Shown in pieces: positions 1 to 11,400 of a stretch of 64,000 bases of DNA. Every line of letters begins with the position of its first letter. The first letter of the stretch is position 1. The DNA comes from Chytridium lagenaria (Eukaryota > Chytridiomycota > Chytridiomycetes > Chytridiales > Chytridiaceae), in assembly GCA_025449115.1 (NCBI GenBank), contig JAHLKC010000098.1:1-64000 (forward strand), in the 5' to 3' direction. Below the pieces are notes generated by a model. The model was not told the origin of the DNA and ran no database searches. It worked only from the letters and a program-made list of their open reading frames with translations. Made by a program: the position numbers and the translations under genes.

Positions 1-186
1 AGCTTTGCTCAAGAAACCCAACAATCTCTAGACCAACTTTGCAAAGAGTTTAAACAAAGCCAGGCATACCTCTCAAACATGTCATTGCATGATTTCAATA
101 GTAAAGCAATATGTTCAGAGGAAGGAGTTTTGTGGCCACTGGTGAAGAGCGGCATGGACATCCAGATTGTCAACCATTTGATCTAA
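1..186 (+). CDS. 3' end of an unrecognised reading frame (partial)
   Basis: The frame starting at base 1 is open for 62 codons and ends with TAA at 184-186, so it could be the 3' end of a gene that begins upstream of the window. The peptide is polar and glutamine-rich at its start and contains no motif I recognise. An open frame of this length is only weak evidence in AT-rich DNA. It could equally be a retroelement fragment or chance. Confidence 0.2.
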   Translation, partial: SFAQETQQSLDQLCKEFKQSQAYLSNMSLHDFNSKAICSEEGVLWPLVKSGMDIQIVNHLI

Positions 187-2779
187 CTTTATGGAATCAG
201 GTATTTGATGTTGGAAGCCCTCTTCTGCCAATATAGCCGTTTTTGTGACAAACCTGACCAGACACAATTTCGATAATCTGGCCCGGTTTTACAATGAACA
301 TTTTTGGAGGTATGTACATTCTAACTGGTTTGAGTTTCTAGGTTATCAATCATCAAATCATCAAATCAAATAATATAATATTCCAATTGTGTTTGTCCAC
401 ACTGGCCATTATCCTTGGCAGGTGAACGAATCACGTAGATTAGGCTGTGTCCAGGTGAACAAATTGCTGATTTTGTAAAGAATATAAATATAAATAATGA
501 CATAGATAAGATTAGTATAAATGGATAACATCATATCTTCTGATTCGCCAAGAAAGTTTGGGGCACCCTGCGTTTGGTTTGCCAAAGATATGCGCATCAG
601 ATTTGCATGCGCAACAACAAAATGTGCAGATTTAAAAATAACAAGATATTATTCAATGAATAACATATATGCAAACGAGTAAATTTGGTACCTAACGTAG
701 TATTGGATTAAAAATACAACCTTTACATTACCAAAAAAACACCAAAAAAAAATATATATATATAATATCTTGCCAAAGGCGGGACTGCCCCCAAGTATAT
801 TATATATACATAATATTATTTCGTTGAAGTAAAACTTGCGTGTAATGGAAGATATGTTGAGTAAATGCAGAATTTCTCAAGTCCTTGGAGACCGCAACTG
901 AAGGCACTGCAATTGTTGTGGCTGGCCTTCATTGCTATTAGAAAGTTATGACCATATATATATACATTATGTTATTGGTTGAAGTAAACATCGTTTTTTG
1001 TGATTCTCTTACCATCTTTTATAACATCAAAGACCACCTGGATTTTCAGAGTCCTTGACCTTTGACCAAAATAACCACAAATCTGACACTTGAGACCCAT
1101 CCCAATTTTTCCCTTCCATATAATACCCACATATGACCCTCAAGGATACTGAATTTGAATTTCAGCTCTTCTGCCAAAATTCTAATATGCAAAAAGATTT
1201 CACCAAAATACCCAAAATAAGAAAACCCACACACTGACCACAAGTAACCTCAAAAATAAATCAAAAAATAAGTAAGTAATTAAAATAGAATAATAAACGC
1301 AAACCCGACCAGCATAAATTCAATCTACATCAAAATTAGATATAATACAAAATGAATAAAATGCGACTAACCCTAAGAGTTGTAAAATCCAGTACCTGTC
1401 AAGAATCAGAAACCCCACCCCCATGAATACCGTTACTGTCAACTTTAATATAAGTAGATAAAACTCATCACTAATTCTCCTCCCACGCGCGCCGTGTGTT
1501 CTATCGTACCTGGAACGGTGAGCGGACTAAAATCACATTGTACTTTTTACAACATTTCCAAGTTGAAAATGTACTTTTTACGCAGCGCAACGAAATAAAC
1601 ATTAAAGGAGTTCAGGCTTCACGTTCTCTCCCTATTTAGTTTTCTCTTTAGGTTTTGTACTTTCTCCAGGCTTTGCCGACACAATAAGTCGTCAACACGC
1701 CCTGCATCAATCTCATCCGCATCCCCAATACCACAACATAATGTTGGCAATAAACCCGCCTTTGAAACTTTCAATGAGGTTCACGAGTGCAGGGTCGATA
1801 GCAATGTATCCGAGGAACGGAAGGATGTTTTGTTTTTTTTTGCGAGGACTTGATCACCCCTTTGGAAAAGAGGTCGGTGCATCCTATCAGAAAATATTGT
1901 AAATTATATAGAGTGGGAGAAAGACAAAAATGTTATTAGCTCTTACTAGGGACAGCAAGCTCTTGATCACACAGAGATTGGGGAGGCGGACTCTTTTCTC
2001 AAAAACTTCTATAACTTTCCAAATGTCGATATTCCCTGTCAACACCTTTAAAGTAGAGATGTAAAGATTCGGTGAAGTTAAAGTATTATACAGGGTATGA
2101 TGGTGATTTTAACCCGCGCTCATCATTCGTCACAGGTGGTGTGATCCACGATTAAATAATCCAGCTCCCCCCTAAAACAACGTCGATAAACTCTTTAATC
2201 TCAAGTTCAGTATATAAAAAAAAGGAGCCTCATAAAATCACCGAGCCCCTTACGTGTCTTCTTTGGTCCCCTCTAGATCACCGTATGATCCTTCCCCTTT
2301 TGCAACAAAAACCAATCAACGTACGATTTAACGATACACTCTCATCCGCCCACACAGGGACTCATCCACAATTCCCTTGATGTACTTGCTTCTCCTAAAT
2401 GGATTTGCGAACCCACCTTGGCCCTAGAGAATGAGAAAGATTGGTTTACTTGTGTGAGGCCAGAGGTTGGAGTTTGACATGATCGTAAGTTCGTCGATAT
2501 TTAGTACATTTTTATAGGCCTTTTTAAATTTGCTAAAGTTGTATGAATGTGTTTGGATATTCAACCAAATAAAGCGTTCGTAATATTTATATCCACGACG
2601 CTGTTCTAGTCTCTGTCAACCCGGTAAAATAATCCTCATTAACGACCTATTCACATAAAGATTGACGAAGCCTAGATCTGTGATTTACAATATTACCCAA
2701 TTTCCACTGCGTAGGAGTAAATACTAACGCAAAGGTGAAGAAAAACATCCCGCGGTGAATACTTGTTAGATACGGCTTT
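187..2779. other. AT-rich intergenic region
   Basis: No convincing gene was seen on either strand. The stretch contains poly-A and TATATA tracts (about 735-805 and 953-965). A short open segment around 2350-2480 (frame reading about 40 codons to a TGA) could be an exon relic but matches nothing I know. Reading frames here are short and frequently interrupted. Confidence 0.6.
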
Positions 2780-3178
2780 GTGGTCATGACGGATAACAAC
2801 AAAGGCAATGAAGGGCTGAAACCTGTTAGCCAATTCACTACTCTTATGCGGAATAAAAGTAGAACGGCTCGGCTTGATCACCTTGTGGAAACATCTCATT
2901 TCTCAAAAAAAATACTTCCGGTCGAAACTGATGAGGCATTCGAGGGGCAGATAAGATCGTTGATAGCAGACGGAGTGGACGATTTGTTGACTGTATCCAA
3001 TGTATTGGCTGACTTTGACATTCATGGACCGCGAACTCGAGAAAGAGTTTATCGTATTCTTGACGAGGACATCGTTGAGATCGAACAGGATCATGTTGAC
3101 AATTATTTAATCACGCAAGTCGCACTTTCTTTACGTTCAGGTCGGTCAACGTGGCGAGCAATACAATGCTTTAGGTAA
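2780..3178 (+). CDS. Hypothetical protein, 132 residues
   Basis: An uninterrupted ATG-to-TAG frame of 132 codons lies in otherwise closed, AT-rich sequence. The product is acidic and charged in its second half, with no signal peptide or membrane segment and no recognised domain. It may be the first exon of a longer gene whose later parts are the broken frames between about 3.7 and 5.2 kb, but I could not join them with consistent splice phases. It is longer than other frames nearby, which is the main support. Confidence 0.35.
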   Translation: MVMTDNNKGNEGLKPVSQFTTLMRNKSRTARLDHLVETSHFSKKILPVETDEAFEGQIRSLIADGVDDLLTVSNVLADFDIHGPRTRERVYRILDEDIVEIEQDHVDNYLITQVALSLRSGRSTWRAIQCFR

Positions 3179-3699
3179 AAAACTCATCAACCCTTTTTCC
3201 TCTATTCTCATATTATTCAATGATCCTACTAGAGTTTGGATTGATAGGCATGGTGACGTTCATCCTCTCACAACGGTGATCATATCGGTTTTTGTACCTC
3301 ACGGCATCTGGACAAATTCTTTATTCTTCTCACGCAACTTGAGTGATAGTGATTGTATTCATCATCTTTGGTGTTCTACAGTATCTGAACTTCCATATCG
3401 TAAGCATGAAAGCCGCAGTGATTTTATTCTTAATAAAGCTTTTTTTAGAGGGTACTTTCAAGGACTACTTTTGACCCATTTGTGTGGAATGGCTACGTTA
3501 TAATTTTGTTCATGGCTGTTTACGTTGTGAAGCAGAGGTGAGTATACTTCCTTTTTCTTCATATATTTACCTTTTCTATTTATTAAAATCTTACATGGTG
3601 AGATTTATATATTCTGTCTTTAGCTCTCTTATTGCAGTCAAGGATCATGGTATGCGTTGAACAAAACGACATTTGTGTTAATGACTAAATAATTTTAGG

Positions 3700-5193
3700 G
3701 CGGCACTTTACATTGACAACACAAAGGACTCTGGTGAATAGCCTTTCGATCCCATTTGTTTACGGAACATTGTATGATATATTTTTTTTTTTCAAAGCCC
3801 TTAGAAAAGACGACAGGATACTCATGTTCATAGGGCGGCGACAACAGCTTTTTATTGCTGGAAAGAGAACGACTATGGCGGAACACATTTCTATTGGAGA
3901 GGTATTTGGCTCAGAGAAATAATGGAAGCTCTGGAGATTTCGATGATGAAAAGACCAAAGATGACGAAAAACCAACAATTTCTGGAGCACCGTTTGAGCG
4001 GGTGCAAGAAAAACGTGGAGTATTCGAGGTTTGCTTCATTTTGTTATATGTTTATTCTTATGAGATTTACCCAATTTTTTCTTTCATTACTTAAATGTTC
4101 AAGTTTACGAGAACCACGTTGGATATGAGCAAGATCTGGAATAAGATCAGGTCTCAAGCGTTTCCTGAAATGGATTTGGAAAATGCGTTCAGAGCATGCG
4201 GCATAAAGCCGTGCTTATAAACATGAGGTTCCATCTTTTGTCCTCATATTTTCGGATCTCGTCAAGCCGTTTCTAGATAAAAACAGGTAAATTTAAACAC
4301 ACTCTTTAAAAGAATATTTAAAATTCGGACCATTTTTTTAAAAAAGTTATTGCGATGCGAGTAAATTGTTCACTATATCGCCGTCGCTCTGTGGAAGCAA
4401 AGGGTTGCTAATACAAGTACTTCGACATGCAGACCTTCCGGTATTATTCGTAGGACTTGGTTTAACTTGGAGTCGGTATTTTCATGAGCATCATTACAGC
4501 ATGCATATCCTTATGATGCTCATTCTTGCTATACGCGGGATTGTAAGTTTCATAATTATTCTACGCCGAAAAAGAGACTAATTGTTCCTAGATCATTGAG
4601 TAATGAAATTGCAGTCGTGCTTATAGCTGACCCAATTCTTAAAGGTTGATTGTATATCTTCTCGTAAATTGGGATACCCAGGACAGCACAAGGAGTCTCT
4701 TTATGAGGTAAGCTTATAATCCGAATAAAATAGTTCTGAATCCGGCACATCTTTCGTCAACATTACTCACCTACTTAAAGCTACCTCGTCACGATGCAAT
4801 TTGGAGCGTGCGGACCCTACAATCTTATTTATCAACAACACGCTATTCTCAGCATTCCACTCATCATTGGAATCATTATTGTTTTTCTTTACGCAGGAAG
4901 CGTTTCTTCTGCAAACAATATCATTATCAGCTCATTGTTCGCTATTTCGTGTGCTTACATGGATGAAGCGCTTGAACGGAATTTCTTTTCGCTTAGGGAG
5001 ATGGCGCTTCGGCAGTGAAAAGAAGAATAATAGTGTGCATATGACGATGAATTATATACCAATACTGCGTTTTCTGATGCAATGTATTTATAAAAAGCTC
5101 ATGCAGCATTCTGCAGGTGAAACTATTGTAAACCATAGGCATGAACTCAAAAAGTTTTGGAATGAAAAGGATACCGAACAAATATTAGCATAG
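3700..5193 (+). pseudogene. Decayed gene remnant, possibly Crinkler (CRN)-like NTPase
   Basis: Several short plus-strand frames in different phases follow one another with stops between them. Around 4220-4290 a segment reads FVLIFSDLVKPFLDKNR. Around 4380-4480 another includes ADLPVLFVGLGLTWSR, a hydrophobic strand followed by G-x-G-L. Around 4990 there is LGRWRF. This order loosely recalls the sensor-type strand and downstream GRxRF element of CRN-like P-loop proteins common in chytrids. No Walker A motif was found, and the frames cannot be joined without several indels or introns. I infer a degenerate copy; the family is a guess. Confidence 0.25.
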
Positions 5194-5209
5194 AGAATGA
5201 CATTGATAA

Positions 5210-6593
5210 CTACACCAACAGCTCATTTCCGAATCGTCGCTGCCGTTTTCCCACCTTTTCCTTTGCCTTTGGCAGGGACTGGATACAACTGTGAAGCCGT
5301 ATTTCTTGCTGAATCACCAACAGACGATACACAGCATCCATTCTTGACACAGCCGGCATGACAACAGCCACAGCTGGGGGTGCACTGGGTCGAGGCGCTC
5401 CTGGCATACCAGGTGGAGACGTTGCAGAACTCTCATTAACAGCCTCCTCTAGCGCTGCTTTCGCCATAGCAGCCTTGATCTCATCCTCCATATCACAAGC
5501 CCATAGAGCTGCCCCAATGACATTCGTGAAAACAAAGAAGCAATTCAAAACCGGTATCGCTTCCAACGCCATTGCGGTGGCCCCGAATGATGTGTAGGAT
5601 GCTCGGCGATCACGGAAAAACTGGAGGGAGTCTTTAAACTTGAGGCCGCGCATAGCGAGGTAGAGGATGTGGTACGAGCTACCGCGCCAGTAACCATTCA
5701 TAGCAATGTAAAGGATTGTACCAATGATGGGGACGGCGTTGACGGGGAGCGTAATCGCCATGAAAATGGATTGGAGATTGCGGTAGGTGTCGGCGACAGT
5801 AAGACGATGCCAACGGAGGAGGCAGTGGCGGTGGAGAACAGGGGAGATGATGTCACCGTGGCCGCGGATTCGAAGGACCTAGGTATTTATAAAAAACAAA
5901 AGGATCAATTAGCTTGTGAAATAAGTGAAAGAAATATAGCTCAAATTTAAGAATCGGGAGGGGCGAAAGAGGTATAACTTACGGCACTGAACAAGTTATC
6001 GATGGCAACAGGGAAAAAGATGCCGCAACGATGACCACCCCAAACACTGACTCAAACAGTGTCAGAAACACAGCAAGTACCCAAGCCAGCCACTCTAAAT
6101 TGGTACTGCTATTCCTGAATGCATAGATGAACGCATTCGCTTGGGGTCTTAATGCGAGCACAAACAAAAGGATGGTGATCACGAGCCCTGCAAAAACGAT
6201 CCCAAGCAGACTGCATATAACCTGGCGCCAAAGTTGGGGATGACTGAAGAGATAAAGTATACCACGGATCGGATAGATTGAGGGGTTTGCAGGGGGTCTA
6301 TCAGGAATTTGCGGAAGGTAGGGTGAAGGCTTTGGGGCGGTCGGTTGAGCGGCAGCAGCAGGGTCAATGGTAACGATCGTGGAAGAGGAACTGGAAGGCG
6401 TTACTGTGCTTTCATGCACGGCAGAAGGAGTCGGTGGAGGTGCTGTTTCCAAAGACGATATGGGGACAGCGTAGACAGGCTGGCCAGTTGATGAAGAGGA
6501 ACTTTCCGTAGGTCTGTCCACGGTAGCGTATGCGGGTGGAGTACCCTTGAGAGCAGCACTAGATCCACTCTTTGTCTTTAGCCAAGAAGACAT
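5210..6593 (-). CDS. EI24/Rrt8-like multi-pass membrane protein
   Basis: The coding region starts at the ATG at 6593 and has two exons. Exon 1 begins with a Ser/Thr/Pro-rich cytosolic stretch of about 120 residues, then hydrophobic segments near LWRQVICSLLGIVFAGL and EWLAWVLAVFLTLFESV. After a GTAAGT...TAG intron (about 5890-5989), exon 2 continues LRIRGHGDIISP and includes PVNAVPIIGTILYIAMNGY and a second hydrophobic block. This resembles the EI24 domain found in fungal Rrt8/Lds proteins of lipid droplets and spore wall. The correct frame across the intron (FPVAIDNLFSA) is one base out of phase with the upstream exon, so a 1-bp frameshift lies near 6020-6030. The gene is divergent from the TMEM70-like gene. 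Confidence 0.55.
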
Positions 6594-6761
6594 GACGGGA
6601 AATGGAATGATCTAGGTACGATGATGAAGGGATCGGGATGCAAGATCTCAAGTGATACCTTTTTTTTTTAAGCGGGGTAGGTGTCGCAGCTGTTTTTCTA
6701 AAATCGGATACCAACAGCTGCACATCACAGTATTTTTGCTAATTTTTTTTTGACTGCAAAA
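6594..6761. promoter_or_regulatory. Short divergent intergenic region
   Basis: The two start codons at 6593 (minus) and 6762 (plus) are only 168 bp apart, so this stretch must hold both promoters. It has T-runs around 6660 and 6742 and a repeated short word CAGCTG (around 6688 and 6715), but no clear TATA box. Shared regulation is an inference from spacing only. Confidence 0.4.
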
Positions 6762-7793
6762 ATGCTCCCAAAGCTCACAGCCATCCAGCAAGGACTGTTG
6801 TTCGCTAGCAGGGCGCCGTCACAACTTGTCCCGCTCATCCTCTCACCTCAAACTCCCTCTTTATTCACCTTGAAACCACATCCCGCGTTTACCTGCTCCT
6901 TTCGCCGTCTCAGCTCCGCAAAAGCCTCTGCAACCGTCGTCTCAAGATCATCTCATCCACAACAACCATCCAAAGTATCTCCACAGACATCCTCCACCTT
7001 ATCAGATTCGTTATACTTTCAAAACCTGGTAGCGGACGTCGACGTAGAATCAAAGCCTTTGTCCAAAGCAGTGGTATCAAACAAGGATCCTATCCCTATT
7101 GCACCCGCGTCTCGTCGGACATTGGTATATGAAGGCCAACTTTCTAGGACTCTGACTCTGGCTAGAACTGTTGCCAGAGTTTTTGCGTTGGGGCAGGCCA
7201 TAGCGTTACCGTACTTTTGCAGGTCATCGTCGCCCCGCTTTTCAAGGTCGTAGGATTATGTAAGTATTTTAATCGATTTAGGTCTTTAGTTTATTAGCGG
7301 GTTTTTTTTTTCCCTTCTAATGAGTTTGTTTTTTCTCGCAATCAGTTGTAGTTACTATGTCCCTGCCCCTCCTTGCCACTTGGTCCGTCTCTCGGATGTA
7401 TGCCACACGGATATGGACGCAGGAGGACATATCATATCTGGGGACACAAGTCTCTTCCCCTAAACCGAAGCTCAACCGTCAAAAACCAGCAACACCCAAA
7501 TCTGACCCATTTCCGAAGCAACTCTTGTGTTTGAGACCCGTACCAATCTTACTGGAACAGCAAAGCTTCGCGCTATCCGAGTTAGCGATCTTCGTCTTTC
7601 GTCCGGCCTTTTTTCAACTTGGGAGGTGGCTGTTGATGCAAGCGGGAGGTGGGGATGGGCGAAAAAAATTTGGAATACTGTTGCTGAGCCTGGATTTCTT
7701 GTGGACACGGCAGCGGTCAGGACGGACCCAGTTATTGGCAGGGTTGCCAAGATTGTTGAAGGATATTCCGAGAGTGAAGATAAAACTTTATGA
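6762..7793 (+). CDS. TMEM70-family mitochondrial membrane protein
   Basis: The ATG at 6762 opens a Ser/Arg-rich, acid-poor N-terminus typical of a mitochondrial presequence. A conserved-looking YEGQLSRTLTLARTVARVF motif follows near residue 125, then a hydrophobic hairpin split by an intron (about 7256-7343). After the intron come a second hydrophobic segment and YATRIW. The C-terminal part reads TLVFETRTNLTGTAKLR and ends at a TGA at 7793. The order YEG-motif, two membrane spans, then an ET-x-x-x-x-G domain matches the TMEM70/TMEM186/TMEM223 family of inner-membrane assembly factors. Phase breaks near 7200-7225 and 7490-7515 cannot be introns (too short), so two 1-bp frameshifts are present. 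The exact subfamily is uncertain. Confidence 0.55.
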
Positions 7794-8403
7794 CGGAATT
7801 GAAGATTTGGGTTATTTAATTAAACGGCTCCCGTAGCGGTTGAAGCCACTCTCCGAATTGGTATCCTGTTCTCAGAATTTGAAAAATAATATGTGTTTAA
7901 AATTGCTCTCATGCGCGTCCCCCAAAATCTGATTCGCGTCTCCCACAGCGGGCAGCATCCAAGAAAAGAACAGGACCTCATGCATCTGTCTGTGTGGTCA
8001 TTGCCATACTCCGTGTGCTCGGTTCCTTTCCGCAATTCTTATCCCATCAAAAGAACAAAAGAACGCGCCTTCCATATGCAATCATTTCAACCAATCCCAA
8101 TCGATGTCCAAGAACAATGGCCCGCCTTATCCCAACGCGGCGATTCGACGACTGCTTTGCTGCACAATCGCTGTTCTGGAAATCATGGCATAACCTCGTT
8201 ATATTTGTCTCGTTCTCTTTATTCTTTGCACTTGCTCATATATAACAGTTCGTCGTTGAGTTGCCAAAGAGCGAAAAGTTCCAAGGCTTCACGCCATACC
8301 TTAGCGAGAAACGACCAACCCGTTCGATACCACACCTCCCCACTTTCTTCTGTGAAGAAGTGGAACCGCGCAAGCAAACAGACTTACTAGCAAATTCAAC
8401 CAG
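7794..8403. other. Intergenic region upstream of the CH-domain gene
   Basis: This 610-bp stretch has overlapping frames on both strands, but none shows a recognisable domain or plausible splice structure. It presumably contains the 3' end of the TMEM70-like gene and the promoter and 5' leader of the CH-domain gene. I see no RNA gene in it. Confidence 0.5.
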
Positions 8404-11400
8404 ATGTCTCAACAACTTGGTGGGAAGAGTTCTGAGGGGAACCGTACTTTCAACTTTGAGAACAGTCAAGGTGAGTCCTCTCGTTCTTTCAAACGAGCTC
8501 TTTGTGACGTCTAACATGATCACACGGTTTCTTAGCTACCCACTACTACAGCGAAACCGAGACTGCTGCCTACGTTAACTGGATTAACACTCAACTACGC
8601 GACGACGCTGACGTTGCCCACCTCCTTCCCCTTTCTGGAAACTCTTTGTTCGAAGCATGCAAAGATGGAGTGTTGCTCGTGAAGCTCATCAACCAGTCCG
8701 TTCCTGGGATCATTAATGAAAAGCAGGTGCATCGCAAACCCAAGAACCCCATTCACGCATCAGAGAACCTTCAGATGGTGATTACGGGTGCTGCAGCTAT
8801 CGGATGCCAGATTCACAATATTGGGGCGGAGGATATCAAGAAGGGAACTCCACACCTTTCTTTGGGGTTGATCTGGCAAATTATTAAGGTGAGCTCGCGT
8901 TTTATCATCTGTTCAAACTTTACGCTATTGTTTTTAAATCCTTTTACTGTATTTTTTTGTTTTTTTTTTTGTTGATACTGCTTAAATATTGCTATTCAAC
9001 GTTTTCATATTTGTTCTGAACGATCCCTTTCTTCATTTTTGCAGATCGGCCTACTCCGCAGTATCACCGGCGATGCCAGTCCTCGCACCTCCGATGCGCC
9101 ACAACCCAATACCCAAAACAGCCACGAACGTGCACTTCTCGCCTGGGTCAATGCTCGTCTAGAAGCAAGCAACTGCCCAAGACGCGCCTCAAACTTCGGA
9201 TCCGATCTCTCCGATTCCGTCTGTCTCGCCCATCTCGTTGCTCAGCTTGACGGATCCCAGCAAGCTCAAGAAGCGTTACGTCAAACAATCGCTGAACAGA
9301 ATCTTGAGCGCCGTGCCGAGCTGGTACTCCAAGCTGCTGAACGTATTGGGTGCAGACAGTTTGCGTCGCCGCAGGATATTGTTGCTGGAAACAAAAACTT
9401 GAATTTGGCGTTTGTGGCTGTGCTTTACAATGCTAGAAACAACAAGGAGGGTCAGAGGCAGGCTGAGAAAGTTCAAGAGAGCGCGGATGTGCAGTTAAAG
9501 AAGCTGCAAGCTGAGCTCGATGAATCCAGGAAACAGAGGGAGGCTTCCCGTGATCAAGTCAACCACTTTCAAACAGATCTTGGCGCCGCCAGGCAACAGA
9601 TTCGAAGCCTCGAAACCGCTAACGAGAAGCTTCGTGAGCGCTTTGAGAATGTCGAAAGGGAGCTCCAGAACTCTCGTCAGAGAGAGACTGATCTTGAGAG
9701 GAGAGCTAGAGGATCCGATGAAGCCTCTTTGGCCCTTCAACAAGATTTGAACAGTGCTCGCGATAATCTCCGCAACCTTGAATCCAGGAATGCAGAGCTC
9801 CGTGACAACAACCGTGAGCTCGAAGCCTCCCGTGATGCTCAAACTCAACAGATCTCCACGTTGAAAGACCGTCTCAGAAGTGCTGACGAGCAATCGCAAG
9901 TTTCTCAAAACCAACTCAGGGAACAGAACCAACTCCTTCAACAGGAACTCACCAACGCTCGTCAGCAGTCCCGGAATGTGGATTCCACCATCGAAGACCT
10001 TAAAGCCCGTTTGAACCAAGCTGAGCGTGATACCGCCTCTGAACGTCTCCGCGCAGACGACCTTGAACGTCGTCAAAAGATCCACGAAGATAACCAACGT
10101 AACCTTCAAAACGATCTCGCCGCCTCTCGTGACCTTGTCCGTACTATCGAATCCAAGAACGGTGAACTCCGTTCGCAACTTCGTAGCATTGAAGCTGAAC
10201 GTGAAACATCCTCAAGATCAACTGGTTCACTTGAAGACCGCCTCCGTAACCTTGAAGACCAAGAACGTTCTCTCCGTACTGAACTTGAAGCCGCACGTGA
10301 ACTTGCCAACAACTTTGAAAACGCCAACGCAACCCTTCGTGACCAAGTGAAACAGCTCAATGGACGTCTTGATAGTGGTGATCGCCGTGTCAGGGAACTT
10401 GAACAACGCAACCGATCGCTTGATGAACGTTCTCGTCAAGCCGAACAAGAACGTGACGAAGCTCGTGAAAACGTTAAACTGTCTGATTTACAAACCCTTC
10501 AACTCCGTACCCGTGTGGATGAGCTCGAGAGAGCGGAATCCAATCTCCGCAGTCTCAACGCATCTAAAGACTCAGACTCTGAAGAGATCTTACAGCTCCG
10601 TGAAGAGGTATCTAAGCTCCGTGCATCCCGCGACGCCGACATTGCAAGGATCCAGGCAAAACTTGCTGCAAAGGAACGCGAGTTAGCCCAGGCTGCGGCG
10701 GATGTGACAGAAGCGAGGGATGCAAACCGAAACCTTCAGCAAAGGCAGCAAGAGGCAGATGCGGCTCGCGATCAGGAGAATGCCGAATTGAGGGATCAGG
10801 TTAGAGCTGCTGAAGCTGCAAAGAAGCTTGCTGTAGAACAGTCCAAGAATGCGGATGAAGGGAGGAATGAGGCGGAGAGGAAACTCCAGGCAGGTGAAGC
10901 TGACAGGGAGAAGTTGAGGGAACGTGTTAAAGCTTTGAAAGAGGAGGCGTCCACTGCGAGAATTGAGAATGAGACTCAAGTTTCGCAGGCAAAGACGAGG
11001 ATTGGGGCATTAGAAGCCGAAGTGGATAGTGCTAAGAGGGAAGCGGTCAACGCAAGAGAATCGGCGAGGGAAAAATTGGAGCAGCTGGAAGCAGCCAAGG
11101 AGGCAGCTATTGCAAAGTTGAGGGATCAACTTGCAGAGAAAGAGAGGAGTGCGAACGCTGGTACGTTTTCTTTTTCTCTTTACTCCTGCCATTCCTTTCC
11201 CCATCACGCTCGCACGCCTGACTTTTATAAACTGCAGCCTCGCAAGCCGCTACCCAGACTTACGCTGCTCTTAACCGTGAGGCTCAGTCTCTTCGCTCCC
11301 GTGCCGACCAGGCTGAAGAGACCGCCAATCAACTTCGCCAACAATTTGAGGATGAGCAGTCTAAGGCCAGGAACAACCAGGCCGCAGCTGATGCACGATT

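Noticed and set aside
7893..8390. Plus-strand 165-codon open frame upstream of the CH-domain gene
   Set aside because: No domain, basic random-looking composition, overlaps open frames on the other strand and the likely promoter of the next gene.
9495..10178. Long minus-strand frame of 227 codons within the coiled-coil gene
   Set aside because: A shadow of strongly biased codons in the coiled-coil exon; the hydrophobic product is the reverse image of E/R/L-rich heptads.
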